Below are positions 1 to 12,360 of a stretch of DNA of 64,000 nucleotides, piece by piece. Each line of letters opens with the position of its first letter. Within the stretch, counting starts at the first letter, position 1. A program made the position numbers and the translations under genes. Location of the stretch: NCBI GenBank assembly GCA_002778195.1, contig PCDI01000003.1, positions 868,001 through 932,000 on the forward strand, in the 5' to 3' direction. The stretch is from Raffaelea ambrosiae (Eukaryota; Ascomycota; Sordariomycetes; Ophiostomatales; Ophiostomataceae). The notes beneath the pieces were generated by a model. It was not told the DNA's origin. It worked only from the letters and a program-made list of their open reading frames with translations, and made no database searches.

Positions 1-1029
1 AAACTCTTTCAGTGCAACTCGGTGTAATAACTAGTGGATTCTCGGTTTTCGTTTTCAGTGGCTGCCAGTGCCCGTGGCGCTGTCAATATGGCTGACAATG
101 CCATCTGTGGCTTACGTTGTAGAGATATGGAGACTCCGAACAGCACCGATTTCAGCGACCCAAAGAGCTTGGGAAAATCTAGGGGACCCAGGGAGGGCCG
201 AAGAAACCTCTTGCTTAGCGTACGCAACACCGCTGGATCTCAGTGGTCGAGCCGGCAAGGGACCCTGAAAGTCAGCTCTGGCAGGCCTGGCAGGTCTGGC
301 AGTCAGTCTCTTTTTTCGGACACAGGAACATGCGATGGAGGAGTGGAGACATGTGAGAGTCATAACTACACCGTACAAAGCAGAAACGGAAGCAGAGGGC
401 GGAAAGCAGAGGGCAGCGGAAAACCTGACATGTCGAAAAGAGGATCCCCGAAGGATCTGACGTTGCAGCGGCCGGACAGCGGGATTTTCTTTCCCTGGGA
501 TCTGGTTGGGGGGGATGGTTTTTTCCCCCCCCGCTCCTTTGGGCTTGGCTTACCGGTGCTTGGGTGGCAGTCGTCGGGCACTTTGCGACTTTTGGGCTTT
601 TAGGGCGCACCTTTTGGGCATGGACGGAGCAGGAGAGCACATACTTTCTTTCCTTGTCTTGGGCGGTCTTGGGGAGCAGCAACGGATTGTCAGGTACCAG
701 GCACAACCCCAAGCTGTGGTGGCACCTGTCCTTTCTTGGTGGGGAGGGTAGGCCGCAGCCAATGAGGGGCCAGGACGCGCCCCAGCGAGGTACCTGGCAC
801 GCGAAGGCCTCGACTCGGGGTAGGCACGGAAGGTACGAAGAGCAGAAAAGAGCACGTCAGGGTTTTGGAAGTGCATGCACGAGAACCATGTAAGCCGTGC
901 AGCAAGAGCCAGACAAAGACGCAGGCCTGGTGAGAGGGATGTAGATGTCCGCTGCAGTAAGATGCATGTTTTTTCTTTTGTTGAGCAGAGGCGCAACTTC
1001 GGCGAAGGAGCCGCCAGCCCGCCTTTCTG

Positions 1030-1031
<2 letters not shown>

Positions 1032-1087
<56 letters not shown>
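1032..1087. repeat. (TG)n microsatellite, about 28 units
   Basis: Uninterrupted TG dinucleotides over 56 bp. It creates artificial Val/Cys and Thr/His frames on the two strands. Confidence 0.98.
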
Positions 1088-1088
<1 letters not shown>

Positions 1089-1186
1089 AAGTAACGAGTA
1101 GTAAAAAAAGAAGTGGAAGGAGCCTGCCGTCTGACGGATTGCAGACAAAGATAGAGAGCGTGCGCCCGGAGCATGCGTGCGTGGGA

Positions 1187-1208
1187 GTGTGTGTGTGTGT
1201 GTGTGTGT
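1187..1208. repeat. (GT)n microsatellite, 11 units
   Basis: Second perfect GT tract, about 100 bp downstream of the longer one. Confidence 0.97.
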
Positions 1209-2844
1209 CTGCATGCGTGTGCGTGCGCGTGCATTCCATTCTGCCCCAGCCTCTTTTCGAGGTCCTTTTTTTGGGTGGTGTCTTTGCGTCTTGTGTCGTG
1301 CGCGCGCGCCCACCTGTTTTCTGTCATTGTAGCTGCCGCCACATTCCGTCCTCACTGGCTGTCCTCTGGTCCATCCTTCTGGCTCTCCTTCAGACTAATT
1401 CTTCAGACTACGGTGCAACTCTTCCTTCTTCACCATCACAGCATGTGCCCTGTCACTGACGTGGCTCCTTGGCTGCCAACGGAACCCTATCTTTCGATTT
1501 CTGGTTCCCTCTTTTGTTTTGGTCTCTTCCTCTTCCTTGTTGCCGTCTCTCGTTTGTCATCTGCTCTTTTTGAGCCCGCCACAGATCCCTCTCCTCCATG
1601 GTTTTAGCTCCTCTCACACACAGTCTGTCGGATGGCCTATCTTTCGCACACCGTCTCTTACTATCATGTATTCTTAGTCCTGGAATTCCCCGTCAGCACG
1701 TTTTCCTTCCTTTCTCTTGGCCGTTTCTTGCCTCTCTTTCTTGTCGTTCATCCTAGTGGCAGTCTTGCGCCCGCGATGCCGCCGCCACTGTTCCGATAGT
1801 AGCCAGTGTTGTTCCAGAAGCCCAGATGGCGGTGTTGGCAATCATTGGCGCGTTTGGCCGTTTTTCCCCACCAAGCCTCTCATCTCCACCAACAGAAAAA
1901 CTTCCAAGCCTTCCAAGTCTCCATCCATGTGGCTTTATTTGCTATCGCCAAGAGAAGTCGAACTATTATGCAGCTCTAAAAGAGGTCTATGGTCTAAGAG
2001 TTCTAGAAAATAGAATGTCGGGGCAAGGATCCAACAGTGCACTGTAGGGGCGAAGCAAAGATAGTCGGCGCGATTCTGTCATGGGTTAATATCGACATGG
2101 GTTGCAGGATACCCGTACTATGTGTGGTGAGCAGGGTAGGCAGACAGGAACATCCGGGGGGCAGGCAGGGTGGCCAGGAAGAAGTCGGCCAGTTCCTTGA
2201 CCAGAAGACCGGCAAATGTGGGCAAATGTGTTGTCAACCCGGGGTGGGAGGGTCAGCGGAACTCTCGATAGTGCAGGCGAGGTCGGAGGTTGCTTGTTGC
2301 TTCTTTTTCTGCTTTTTGTCTCGTTTTCTTTTTCGTTTTCTTTTTCTCTCACTTTTTTGGGGGGGTCTTTGTGTCTCGCTTTGCTTGCTTTTTGCGGCGG
2401 GAAATTGAACTTGACGTTTGGCGATGGCGCCGTTAAGTGACAGCACAGAGACACACAGACCATAACTACTACGTAGACACATTGGCAAATCACCACTCCG
2501 TACACCGTAAGAGACACACACCTTCTCGTCAAACGTCCTCAGCTCTTTGCTGTCTACACCGAGTTTCGTAGGATCGTCGTGGGCTAACCAGCACGCACCA
2601 CGTCGACTCTGCAGGAAGCGGCCTGGCCAGGCGGTCAGTTTCTGCTCTTGGACGTCTCGTTCTCTTTGTGTTTTGTTAATCCCTGCGCAGCATGGGTAAC
2701 AGATCACCATGATGTGTCTCCTGTTCGCCTGTTCCCTACTACTAACTATAGTGTGTACCTGGGTTGTCTGCTGTTCGGTTGTGGTTCGTCTGGTGTTGAT
2801 CCATGTCTTAGAAAGGCGTCGTTGTCTGGGGCATGCCGCTCCTC

Positions 2845-2912
2845 AGCCAGTGAGCCAGTGAGCCAGTGAGCCAGCAAGGCCCAGCAATGCGCCAGCAAGG
2901 CCCAGCAATGCG
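2845..2912. repeat. compound tandem repeat
   Basis: Several copies of GTGAGCCA-type octamers run into two identical adjacent 21-bp units (2871-2891 and 2892-2912) built on CCAGCAAGG and CCAGCAATG. Further imperfect GCCAGC motifs continue to about 3030. Confidence 0.85.
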
Positions 2913-4071
2913 CCAGCCACTGGCTGGGCCAGGGCGAAACGCCTGCACATACTATGTAGTAAACCAGCGACACGCTTTGCCAGTTCGGCCCAATGCCAGC
3001 CCAAAGCCAGGCCAGCCAAGCACCCCCTTAGGCACTCCTTGTTTGCGCGCGCTCTTTTGCGCCCGTTCTCTGCATTTTCGGCTTCTGCGTGTCTATTTGC
3101 TGCACTCTTTTCTATTCTTTCTATCGTCTCTATTCGTCGTTTTCATCGTTTGCTTCGTCCTTTTCAGCCCTCTCGTGTTCGCCCTGCGTTCTCCTGGCTT
3201 GTCTGTTTCGTTTGCTCGACCGTTTTGTTTCATGGTCAGGGAAGTAGGGCGATTCAGCCCTCTATTGGCCATCTCTTTCGACCGGTCCCTCCTCTGGGTC
3301 GCCTCTCTGCCAGGGGTACCCCCCCCCCCTTCTGAGCGGCGAGAAGAATCCCTCTAATCCCCCCCTCTCAAAATCCCGCCGCCCGGCTCCGTGCGGGCGC
3401 CCGCTCCTACTTACTGTGCTCGGCCTACCCTGTACTGCCCCACTATTGCTTCCACATCCACGCACGCCCTTCCAGGCTCCACTCTCTGAAACCCACCCTC
3501 CACCCCCCCCGGCAGAAGGATGTCAACCAACGGGAGAGCGGGCCAGGCTGGCAGCATTTACCCACCGACATACCCACACTGTTTGCCATCAATTGTCGGG
3601 AGCACCATCCGAGTCAGGAATAGCGCAAGGGGCACCCACACCCTGGGCTGTCGACTGGAGCATAGACCCCCCCGGCAGGCCAGAAAAAATTTACATAGTA
3701 AAAAGAAACACACAAAGTACGCCATGTGAAGCTCATCTTACATAGTACTCAGCACAAAGGAGTTGTCCACCACTTGTACACCACTTATACACGGCGTGTA
3801 CACACGGACCAGTGCCGCCACGCAGCCACATCCGAAGTATCTTTTCCGGCTCTTTTGGTGCCTTCCGTGTCCATCCCTCGTCGTTGTTGTCTGTCCTGAG
3901 CCGCCATGGAGGTGTGGACTGGGTGTGGCCCCATCGCCTTCGATGCAGCAGACAAGCCAGGTCTAATCAGACTCCGTGCAAGACGCCAGCCCGGGCCAGA
4001 CACGCCCACCCCGTCTTTGCAGACGGTTCTTCTTCAAGTCCTGGGGGGTGCATCCACATTCTTCAAGATGC

Positions 4072-4079
4072 ATATAAAA
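4072..4079 (+). promoter_or_regulatory. distal TATA-like element
   Basis: ATATAAAA about 360 bp upstream of the secreted-protein start codon. It is a weaker candidate than the element at 4349. Confidence 0.3.
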
Positions 4080-4246
4080 CATCCATCCCCCCCCGGCCTA
4101 CCGTTTTGCTTTTTTTTATCTCGGCATCACACACCACACACTCCTTTCCCTTCATCACTCAACAACCAAACGTCTTGAATATCCCCTTCGCTCCTTTGAG
4201 GGTTCTAGACTTTGACTGCTACATTCCTTGACAAGGCCTTTTTGTT

Positions 4247-4274
<28 letters not shown>
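4247..4274. repeat. (CA)n microsatellite in a promoter
   Basis: About 14 perfect CA units, 160-190 bp upstream of the secreted-protein ATG, so length variation could change promoter spacing. Confidence 0.95.
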
Positions 4275-4277
<3 letters not shown>

Positions 4278-4348
4278 ACAACTGCTCTTCAAAACCAACC
4301 TCTTCTCGAGATCAACATATTTCCAGGAGACCAGACCCAGGTGGTTCT

Positions 4349-4356
4349 TATATAAA
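4349..4356 (+). promoter_or_regulatory. TATA box of the secreted-protein gene
   Basis: A perfect TATATAAA lies 80 bp before the ATG at 4437. It is followed by a C/A-rich leader of CAAAC repeats, as is common for highly expressed fungal genes. Confidence 0.6.
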
Positions 4357-4436
4357 GTGACACATTCCCTCAACAAGACAACATCTTGTCCTTCCTTCCT
4401 TCACAAACAATCAAACAAACCCAAACAACCGCAAAA

Positions 4437-4982
4437 ATGCACTCCTTCAAGCTTGCTGCCACTCTCTTCGCCGCCGTCTCGGCCGCTACCAACATCATCA
4501 CCTTCGTGTCCCAGGACGACATCAACCGCATTGTCTACACCACCCCCAACGCGGGTGTGGAGGGCCCCGACCCCGTCACCGTTAAGGCCGGCGAGTCTGT
4601 CTCCATCGAGGTCGTCGACGGCTTCGTGGGCAACAGCTACGCCATCCACGAGGGTGCCGAGAACGTCGCGGGCATGCTGGCCGAGTACAACTTCCAGGCC
4701 TGGGGCGATCTGACCTTCTTCGACGTCTCCGCCATTGTCAACTCCACCGACGTCAACAACGTCAAGGAGATGTACCCCAAGGAGTCTGAGACTCCCGTCT
4801 CCGGCTGCTCTGTCTTCCCTTGCGACAACGCCTACTACCTGCCGGACGACATCCAGACCAAGTCCACCACGGAAACACATATCATTGTCACCCTCGGCTC
4901 CAACAACGCTGCCGCTTCCAAGCGCTCGCCCACCGAGGAGTTTAAGAACGTCCCGCGGAACCTCGTCAGGGAGAAGTACTAA
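4437..4982 (+). CDS. small secreted protein, fungal family often labelled 'DNase1 protein'
   Basis: Single-exon 181-residue protein. The start is the ATG at 4437, in a CAAAAATG context directly after an A/C-rich leader; an upstream in-frame Met at 4386 would bury the signal peptide. Residues 1-17 form a classic signal peptide (Lys5, then an Ala/Leu/Phe core) with likely cleavage after the Ala-Ala pair at 16-17. The mature part has a beta-rich pattern beginning ITFVSQDD, a PNAG motif, FFDVSAIV, MYPKESETPVSGC and an FPCDNAYYLPDD segment with a probable Cys-Cys disulfide. This matches a widespread fungal secreted family that databases often call 'DNase1 protein', although I know of no demonstrated nuclease activity and no catalytic residues are evident. 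A Lys-Arg pair before SPTEEF could be a Kex2 site releasing the last 19 residues. The TATA box at 4349 suggests regulated or strong transcription. Family assignment is from memory of the pattern. Confidence 0.85.
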   Translation: MHSFKLAATLFAAVSAATNIITFVSQDDINRIVYTTPNAGVEGPDPVTVKAGESVSIEVVDGFVGNSYAIHEGAENVAGMLAEYNFQAWGDLTFFDVSAIVNSTDVNNVKEMYPKESETPVSGCSVFPCDNAYYLPDDIQTKSTTETHIIVTLGSNNAAASKRSPTEEFKNVPRNLVREKY

Positions 4983-5220
4983 GCGCATTTCGAAACGCTT
5001 TTGCCTTTTTCTTCTCTTTTTCAGCCCTTTTTTTTCTTCCCGCTCATGACCGCTAGACCGTTTCGCTGTGCGAGAGGGCAATGATAAAAAATGACGAGGT
5101 TTACGACACAACTACACATCAAAACAAAGAGGGATATCTTGGTTTCTCTTATCCATTCGCTTCTTCTCTTTTCAAAAAAGAACATAAAAAACACGCTCTT
5201 TTCTTCTTCTTTCTTCATAT

Positions 5221-5425
5221 ACACTCTCTTTCTCTTGATACACACTCTTTTTCTTCACACAACCTTTTCTTCACACAATCCTTTCTACACAATCCTTTCT
5301 TCACACATCTTTTCACACAATCTTTCTTCACACACTCTTTCTTCACACTCTTTCTACACACACTCTTTCTACACACACTCTTTCTTCACACTCTCTTTCA
5401 ACAAACCTACACACTCCCTTTCGAC
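5221..5425. repeat. degenerate pyrimidine-rich tandem repeat
   Basis: About 15 imperfect copies of a CACACTCTTTCTT-like unit of 10-15 bp, almost free of G on the plus strand. It lies about 240 bp past the stop of the secreted-protein gene. The frame through it gives only Ser/Phe/Leu/His repeats, so it is not coding. Confidence 0.85.
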
Positions 5426-8400
5426 TAACTACTTCACATTCTTTCACACAAAAAGCACCCACTTCTTTTCGCTCTTTGCAGCCTTTGATCCCTCTAGCCA
5501 GGGAACAAACTTCCACTCACTTCTTTCTCTCGTCCTGTTAGAAACAGGACACGAAGGGGCCATCTCCCACTCTTTGACACTCGCTTGGTGCCCCTCGGCT
5601 TTTTCCAACTTTTTCTTCTCTTGTTTATAGACCGTTTCTTGGTTTGGTGTCAAACAGCACACCACCACACTTCCAAACATTGGGATCCAAAATCTCATGT
5701 TGGGAGGCGGGGAAACCACTTCTTTACCCTCGCTGGTTGATACCAATTTCGTTTCATTGTTTTTAGCTTATTCTTGCTTCGCTTTTTTTCTTCCCATTCT
5801 TGTATATACTTTCCAGGACCACAAGGATCGCTCGCTGATCTCTTTGTGTTGATCTGGTCGCTTTGGAAAAACAATGCCCATTGTTTTTGTTAACATTCTT
5901 TGGATACGTTAAAAGAAAAACCAAGAATCTCTCCAAGAGAGATACCCCCGATACAGAACAAACAAACAAAAAAAGAATCATTCAAAATTACCACACCCAT
6001 TAGTTCGCAATGTGACTTGTCTCGTGCGCCTGTCTTTCCTCATCGTGCGCCAATCTCTCTGCCTGTGCCTCTTTGCCTCTAGCTGTCTCTGCCGCCTTGC
6101 CGAAATAGATTGGGGCCCATGACGCCTGCTGCGTCCATGCTATTGCATCTTCTATACCCTCCCGCACCTCCATCTCACTCATATCTGCAATTGTGCCATG
6201 CTGTTTTAATTGGGAAACGATAGTCAGGCACCCGTTTTCCCTGCCACCTTTTCCCGAGTCAAAGCTGGCGAGAGTTTTGATGACGGCCCACACACGTGGC
6301 AACCGCATTTTCCATTGTGCCTTCTTCGTCCAAACACACAACCAACATCCATCGCCAATTCCGGGTATGCTTACGGGTAATGGCGAGTCGCCATGCAAGA
6401 GGAAGAAAGAACATGGCAACCGTGCCGTGCCTTGTCTCTTTGCTGCACGATGAGCTCTACTTACGGCGGCTTGGCCCTCACTTCGTTTACGGTTGCCCCG
6501 TCTGTCTCACATGGTAGAAATCTGTGCGCACGCCTTATCTCTTGGCCTCTTGTTTCTGCTGAACACACTCTTTTCTTTGCCATGGCTTACAGGTGCAATA
6601 ACAGGAGATTAAAGAAAGACACATTTGCCCGGCAGTGAAGCAAATTTCTTTGTGACAGCTACTGTTCTCATATCAACACGCCATCGCTCCTTTTTGTTCT
6701 TATCTTCTCTCTCTCTCACTCTCTCGTCTACGAGTGCTGGACGCGCAGTTGGTCGTCGTAATTCGTGGGTCCCTATTTTATTGCACTTCATTTCCCAAAA
6801 CGGCCCCGGATTTTCCACCCCAAGTCCCGCCCGCTGTTCCATGATAGGCAAAGAGCGCATAGCGAGTAACACCAGTAAAACACACCCCCTCTCACCGTTT
6901 GTGCTCCCGACAGCCACAACAAGCTTTCTGGACTGGGTCATGGGGGTTGTTTTTTTTACCACTCCCTCCTCTCGAAACAAGGGTCTCAGACACTTTCTTC
7001 CGTCTTGGTATTTCTCAATCGGATCAACGAAACGAAATGATCAGCCGAATCAGCAAGAGTCTCGACCAGATCAGCAGTGAGCAAGGTTAGCGAAGAAAAG
7101 AAAAAAAAAAAAGAAAACGCAAGAATTATTTGCAATATGTGGCTTTCTTTTTGTTTTGCGACAAGTGACTCGAACGAATCGGCCCCCCAAAATGAGTGCA
7201 CGAACAACAAACGCACAACGAATAAGAAACAAACATTAACAGCACAACGGTGAAAAAGGAAGGAAACAACCAGACAGCCAGCGCCTCCAGATGACTATGT
7301 GGGTACAGCTTATACAACTAACGCCAAAAAAGATGTTCACAATCGAGGATTGAAAGTATGACTTTTTGTTTTTGCATCTCAGCAACAAGATTGAATGAAT
7401 TGACAATAAACAACCAAAACAAACAGCCAAGCGACCAAGCAACCGAGAAAATTACAGGCGAAGGAGAACCCCATAATAATTGCCCATAATTGAACTCACA
7501 GAACACACAACACAGGACGTACCCATAACCCATAACCCAAAACTCAAAACCCAGGCCGTCTCCCCGGCAGACGACCGGTTCGTCCCATCTTTTCTTTTCA
7601 CGCTGCATTCATGAGCCCATTAATTTTGCCTAAGAAAAACAGTCGAAACAGAAATCGCACAGGAAGAATTTCCCAGAAATCTCCCAGAACTCTTCCAATA
7701 CTCTCCCAGAAATCGCCCTCTCGATTTACCGCCCTCTTCCTTTCGTCCACTTTTCCCCCCCTTCTGCCCCCCCTTAACACCACCCCTTTCCTACCCCTTA
7801 TTATTTCCCTCCTTCAGAGACGTAAGATACTATGTAAGAGAATGCCTTCCATGTCGCCACAATAAGCACTCCTCTGTGCTCATACCATGTTGCAGCACAC
7901 GGTGTAGTATTGCTCGTAACTTTTCAACGCGCCCAGTTGGATAGAGACACGCCTTACTTAAGCAGTGACGAGATCTAGGACGCGCTCTGGACTACCCGTA
8001 CATCTAGGCGTATTACACGCCCATCGCTTCTTACAAGGTACTTTTTACACGTGGCATAGAATTATTGCCTGCAAATTCCTGGTCTTTTCATCCTGCTTCG
8101 GCTACACTGTAGGCTCACGAGGCATGGCCATTTTGGAATTATTCGAACAATGAACAGAGAAAAGAAATAAGCTTCCAATTAAAGAAACAGCCAACAACCA
8201 GTGCTTGCAGCTCCTACTGCTGTTGGCCTGCCCCCCCGGGCCGATAGTTTACTTGTATTCTGGCATCCTACAGTGGGCAGAGCCCCGTATGCCAGGAGCA
8301 GGGGGGTTCTGACGGGGGGATCACAGCGACAGGGAGAGCAGGGCGGGAGAAGATCAGTGGACGGCAGGGATGAGAAAAGAGATTTGCTCGCACAGAAGAT

Positions 8401-11400
8401 ACGCATGCACTGTGATCATAATGCACAACATGCTGTTGTTGAAGGCTGTCCCGGCTCGAGACGGGGGGGGGCCTGGGACTTTGTGGCCGTAGGGGCCATT
8501 TTGGGGGACCTTCTGGGGGACCTCCTGCACTACTGGGGGGCCTTTGAGGAACACGGTTCCTGGTTCGGTACCTCATAGCCATCCCTTGGAAGCGTGTTTG
8601 TGTGCGCACCAATCAGATCGCTGTCGCAAAAGTGACTCGACTCGGATCTTTTTTTTTTCTTTTCCCCCCCCCCCCCTTCGTGGTTCAACCTGGAAAAGCC
8701 GAAGAAGAAAGCAGCTAATGAAACGCATGCGCGACAAAAAGAAAGCACAACAACCAGAGACAAGAGAAACGACTGCTAGACAAATTGTCAGAAACGAAGA
8801 CAAAAGGGAGGGGGGGGGTATCGTTTCTTCTCGGAGACTTCTGCCCAAGGAGAGTTGTTCCCAGGTCCATGGGTCTACTGTGCGCGATGCACTGTGGGGC
8901 AAGGAAAAAAGAAAACATGACAGACGAACATCCGAGCCACGGCAGAGACAGAAGAGAAACCAGCCGGAAGACACAGCATGCAACTAGAAAAGACAAATGC
9001 ACTAAAACAGCTCTGCTCTTGTCGCTTGCTTCCTCTGAAGATATCCTTGCATATACACCGTCTTTTCGGGCGTCGTCAGTTTTGGGAACGTGCATGTTTT
9101 GAGGCTTTTTCTGCCCCTCTTTCTCTCTATGCGTTTAATAGCGATAATGCACGTTTTCTGTCTCTTCGTCTGTTTCTGGCATTCCTTCCGGACATCTGTG
9201 CTAGTGTACATAGTATCTTCCCTGCAAAATGCATGCGCTTTAGTTCACACACTTGCACCCAAACAGAGCGCCCTCTTTTTTGGCTTCTCTCCTTCTCTCT
9301 CCACCCGTCCTTCTTTGCTAGAAAACGTCTTTTTCCTCTTTCGACCAAGGGATTCTCTCTTTGTGAACTCGCTGAGAAAAACAACTAGTTACAGAGAAGC
9401 TCGTCTTTTTTACGGATGCCTGCCCCCCCTTGCATGGTTCTGGCTCCTGTTAGTGGGCTACCTGCACCTGCTGCCATTTTGCACGACCCTACAAGTCACA
9501 CTTATCTCAATGCAGAGATATGCAAGTGCAAGCCACAGAGATCCATCACCAGCCTCTTTCTTTTTCTCCATACAACACACCCAACAGCTCACCGAACTTG
9601 ACCCAAAAAGCCGCATACTCATTTTCTCAATTTGTCTGATGGCTTTCTTTGTTGGGACAATCCATTTCTAGGAGCCCTGTCTGTGTGTTTGTGTGTTTGT
9701 GTGGGTGGGTGGGTGTGCCCACCAGGGCCAAGGGCGATCTGCCCATTTGGGGTTTAGTGAAGCTCTGACAGAGACAAAGAAAGAGGAATGAGGAAGGAGA
9801 AAAAGGAGAACGACAAAAAGAAGAAAGCCGTTTCCTTTCCTATCGACCCTGTCAAGCCGGATGTCTACGAGTATCCAGATAGAAAGTGTGGGTTTGTGTA
9901 TTGTCCTGGCGGAGTGGGCCAGCCACCAAACAGACAGGGCCGAGGGTCGGTTCTCTGGAGGAACCTAATACGACCAAAACGAGCGGCAACCGGGATGATA
10001 CCATTTTTTGGGGCACGAGTGAGACAGAGGAACCGGCGACCACAAGAACGAGTCGAGAGGCGAGATGTGAAAAAAAAAGCCCAAAAAAAATTTCTATCTT
10101 TTCTGTACAGAGATTTTACAAGGGTCTGGCGCTTTTTGCTTGGGCCGAAAGACCTCTCTCGGTACGAGAGAGGATGGCCAGACGTATTCGGCCACTTCCC
10201 ACGATGACGAGGTTGTCCAGACATGGCACGGGCGACCTCGTAGTGCTTGTCGGGTTTCGGCACTCGTGCTCGTAGCCCTTGGCTGTTACGCTCGGTTGTT
10301 CGTACGCTCGTCCTGCATCTGCACTTGCACGCTTTTGGTACGAGCAGATCTGACGATCTCTTTTGACGCGGAAAGTAGATTGGAATGTCTCACTACGTAT
10401 CTCTCGTGCGAGGGTGCAAGAAACGGTGGCCTACTAGGTAGCCAGTTAGACAGGGCGGCCTAGACAGCAGAAGAAGGAGGGGCGTGCGTGTGTGCATTTT
10501 CTGTTGTCTCGCGCGGCTCGTGCAAATTGCATGCGAGTGAACGGCTGAAAAAGAAGAAAAAAAGTTGGTCGAACTGAAGAAGCACACACTTCACGATGCA
10601 TGTTGCAAACGGTGGGTGCTCTCAGCTTCTTCCCAAATGCACGATGCAATAACTAGTATCCAGCTGCCCACGGCTCACCGACATATCTCGTGTCGTCCGA
10701 TTTTGCGTGATTCCGCCCTTTTCCTTTCTTTTGATGCTGCGTTCTTCTGCTTGTGGCCGTGTCCTTTTTGGGTCATGACATCGATTGTCTCCTTTGTGTT
10801 TCGGTTTGCGTACTTTTTCTTCTTCTCTTGCTCTCCGTCTCTCTTTCACTTGGCTGCCCAACAACGACCAAACCACAATTGCATGCAATTAATTGTTCCG
10901 TCTCGAATAAGCGAGGCAGGACCGCGGTCATGACCGAGCATGCTGGGCCCCAAAAGACCGCAGCTAAACAGCTTAAGGTGTGACGTATGCAGACACAAGA
11001 CGAGCATGATTGATGCATTGGTGTGTGTGTATGAGGAACCACAAAAAACCAATAGAATAAAATAAAAAAGAAAATGGCTGGAAACGTGCTTGGACGATGA
11101 GAGAGAGCGCTCTAATAGACTGGGAAGCATGGGCATGCTTGCCCAAACGTTGGTGGCTGTCATGTTGGCTAGGGAAGCGTTTATTCCTACGCCAGCAGCC
11201 GGGATCCCCTGCGTAATGGGTGGAACCAGCCCATTGTGAAATTTGTTGCTCTTGTTGCTCGTGATGTTGGACATTGATGTTATTCATTCCACAAACTACA
11301 AACCATGGCCATAATTGGCCGGCATGCCAATAAAGCGAGAACCAGAGGAAATGGGATTCATGATACGTACATCCGGCGAGCATGACAACGAAGTTGGCCT

Positions 11401-11831
11401 TCAACCACAGGATGTAACGTACAGCTGCCAGCATAGCCGAAGCGAGAACAGAAGGGGAATTGAGTTGAATGCATCGTGTGGTCCGAAATGGACAAGATGT
11501 GCGGTCAACAACCCGGGCTCACCGTCATTCTCCCCCCTCTCCAAGACACACATGCTTCGCTCCGGCCAGGCCTCATGCTTGTCGAAAGTATTGGTGGGCA
11601 GGAAGCAAGGATTGAAGCAACCGGAGGGGCCACAACATGCTCGGAGATCTTCCCCAGCATCCGTAGTTGGAGAAGAAGCTCCGCATGATCGTCAAGACTC
11701 TGCCGGAGTATGGCCATTTCCCCTCCCTCGATCGCGCGTGCTCGACCTTGTAGAGACGGTGTTCACTCCAATTCACATGTCCACCACAGGCCGAGAATCA
11801 CACCACAACCCAAATCGAGTCGCAGTAGCAG

Positions 11832-11880
11832 CAATCAATCAATCAATCAATCAATCAATCGATCAACCAATCAACCAATC
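11832..11880. repeat. (CAAT)n tetranucleotide repeat
   Basis: About six perfect CAAT units followed by CGATCAAC and CCAATCAA variants. Confidence 0.9.
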
Positions 11881-12360
11881 GCACATGTGGCGTCTGAAAT
11901 GTGTATCGCAACGGCCATTACATGCCCCTTCCCCTCTTCATTCTTCCTCTAATACCCAACAAAATGTTACTCGTTGTAGTCTCGCTGTGCTTGTAAACCG
12001 AAAAAAAAAAATGGTGGGAAAACATCGCAAAGAAACACACAAAAAATAGAGTCTTGGTAATACATGATACGCACACGACAAGTAACTGCACTGGAAAAGA
12101 GGAGGAGAAACAGCCGTCGTCCCTGTGCATGCTTTTCTGCCATACACCACAGAAGTGATTCCTACCCTCTTGTCCTTGCATCCCTGTTAGACCAACACCC
12201 ACCATTGTTGTTCGCAAGGCCTTATCTTCCCCGTATTTGCTCCTTTGTTGGGAGGTGGTTCATTCACCCTTGCTTCCGCAACTGGTCCCAACAGTGCCTC
12301 TGCAGACTGCCGACCCAAAGTTGTCTTATCTTTGGGACGAGGTTGCGGGAGCTCCGTCCT

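Larger units (their letters stand above)
1..4436. other. gene-poor intergenic region with simple repeats
   Basis: No open frame here looks like a protein. The longer ones are generated by TG/CA repeats or CT-rich DNA and show no domain, no conserved composition and no plausible splicing. The stretch holds two TG microsatellites, a compound GTGAGCCA/21-bp tandem repeat and, at its right end, the promoter of the secreted-protein gene. An untranslated RNA cannot be excluded from sequence alone. Confidence 0.6.
4983..12360. other. 7.4-kb gene-poor region
   Basis: I find no open frame here with recognisable domains or convincing intron-exon structure. Composition alternates between CT-rich, A-rich (for example 7085-7115 and 12001-12011) and mixed tracts. 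It includes a degenerate pyrimidine repeat at 5221-5425 and a tetranucleotide repeat at 11832-11880. The right end is the 3' flank of VPS54. It may contain untranslated RNA or diverged repeats, but nothing can be named. Confidence 0.5.

Noticed and set aside
5221..5425. Possible CRISPR-like array
   Set aside because: The units are too short and degenerate, there are no unique spacers, and the genome is eukaryotic.
11505..11776. Possible helical fragment of a gene on the minus strand (RQSLDDHAELLLQLRMLGKI)
   Set aside because: Short, without recognisable neighbours, splice sites or domain; not enough to call a gene or pseudogene.
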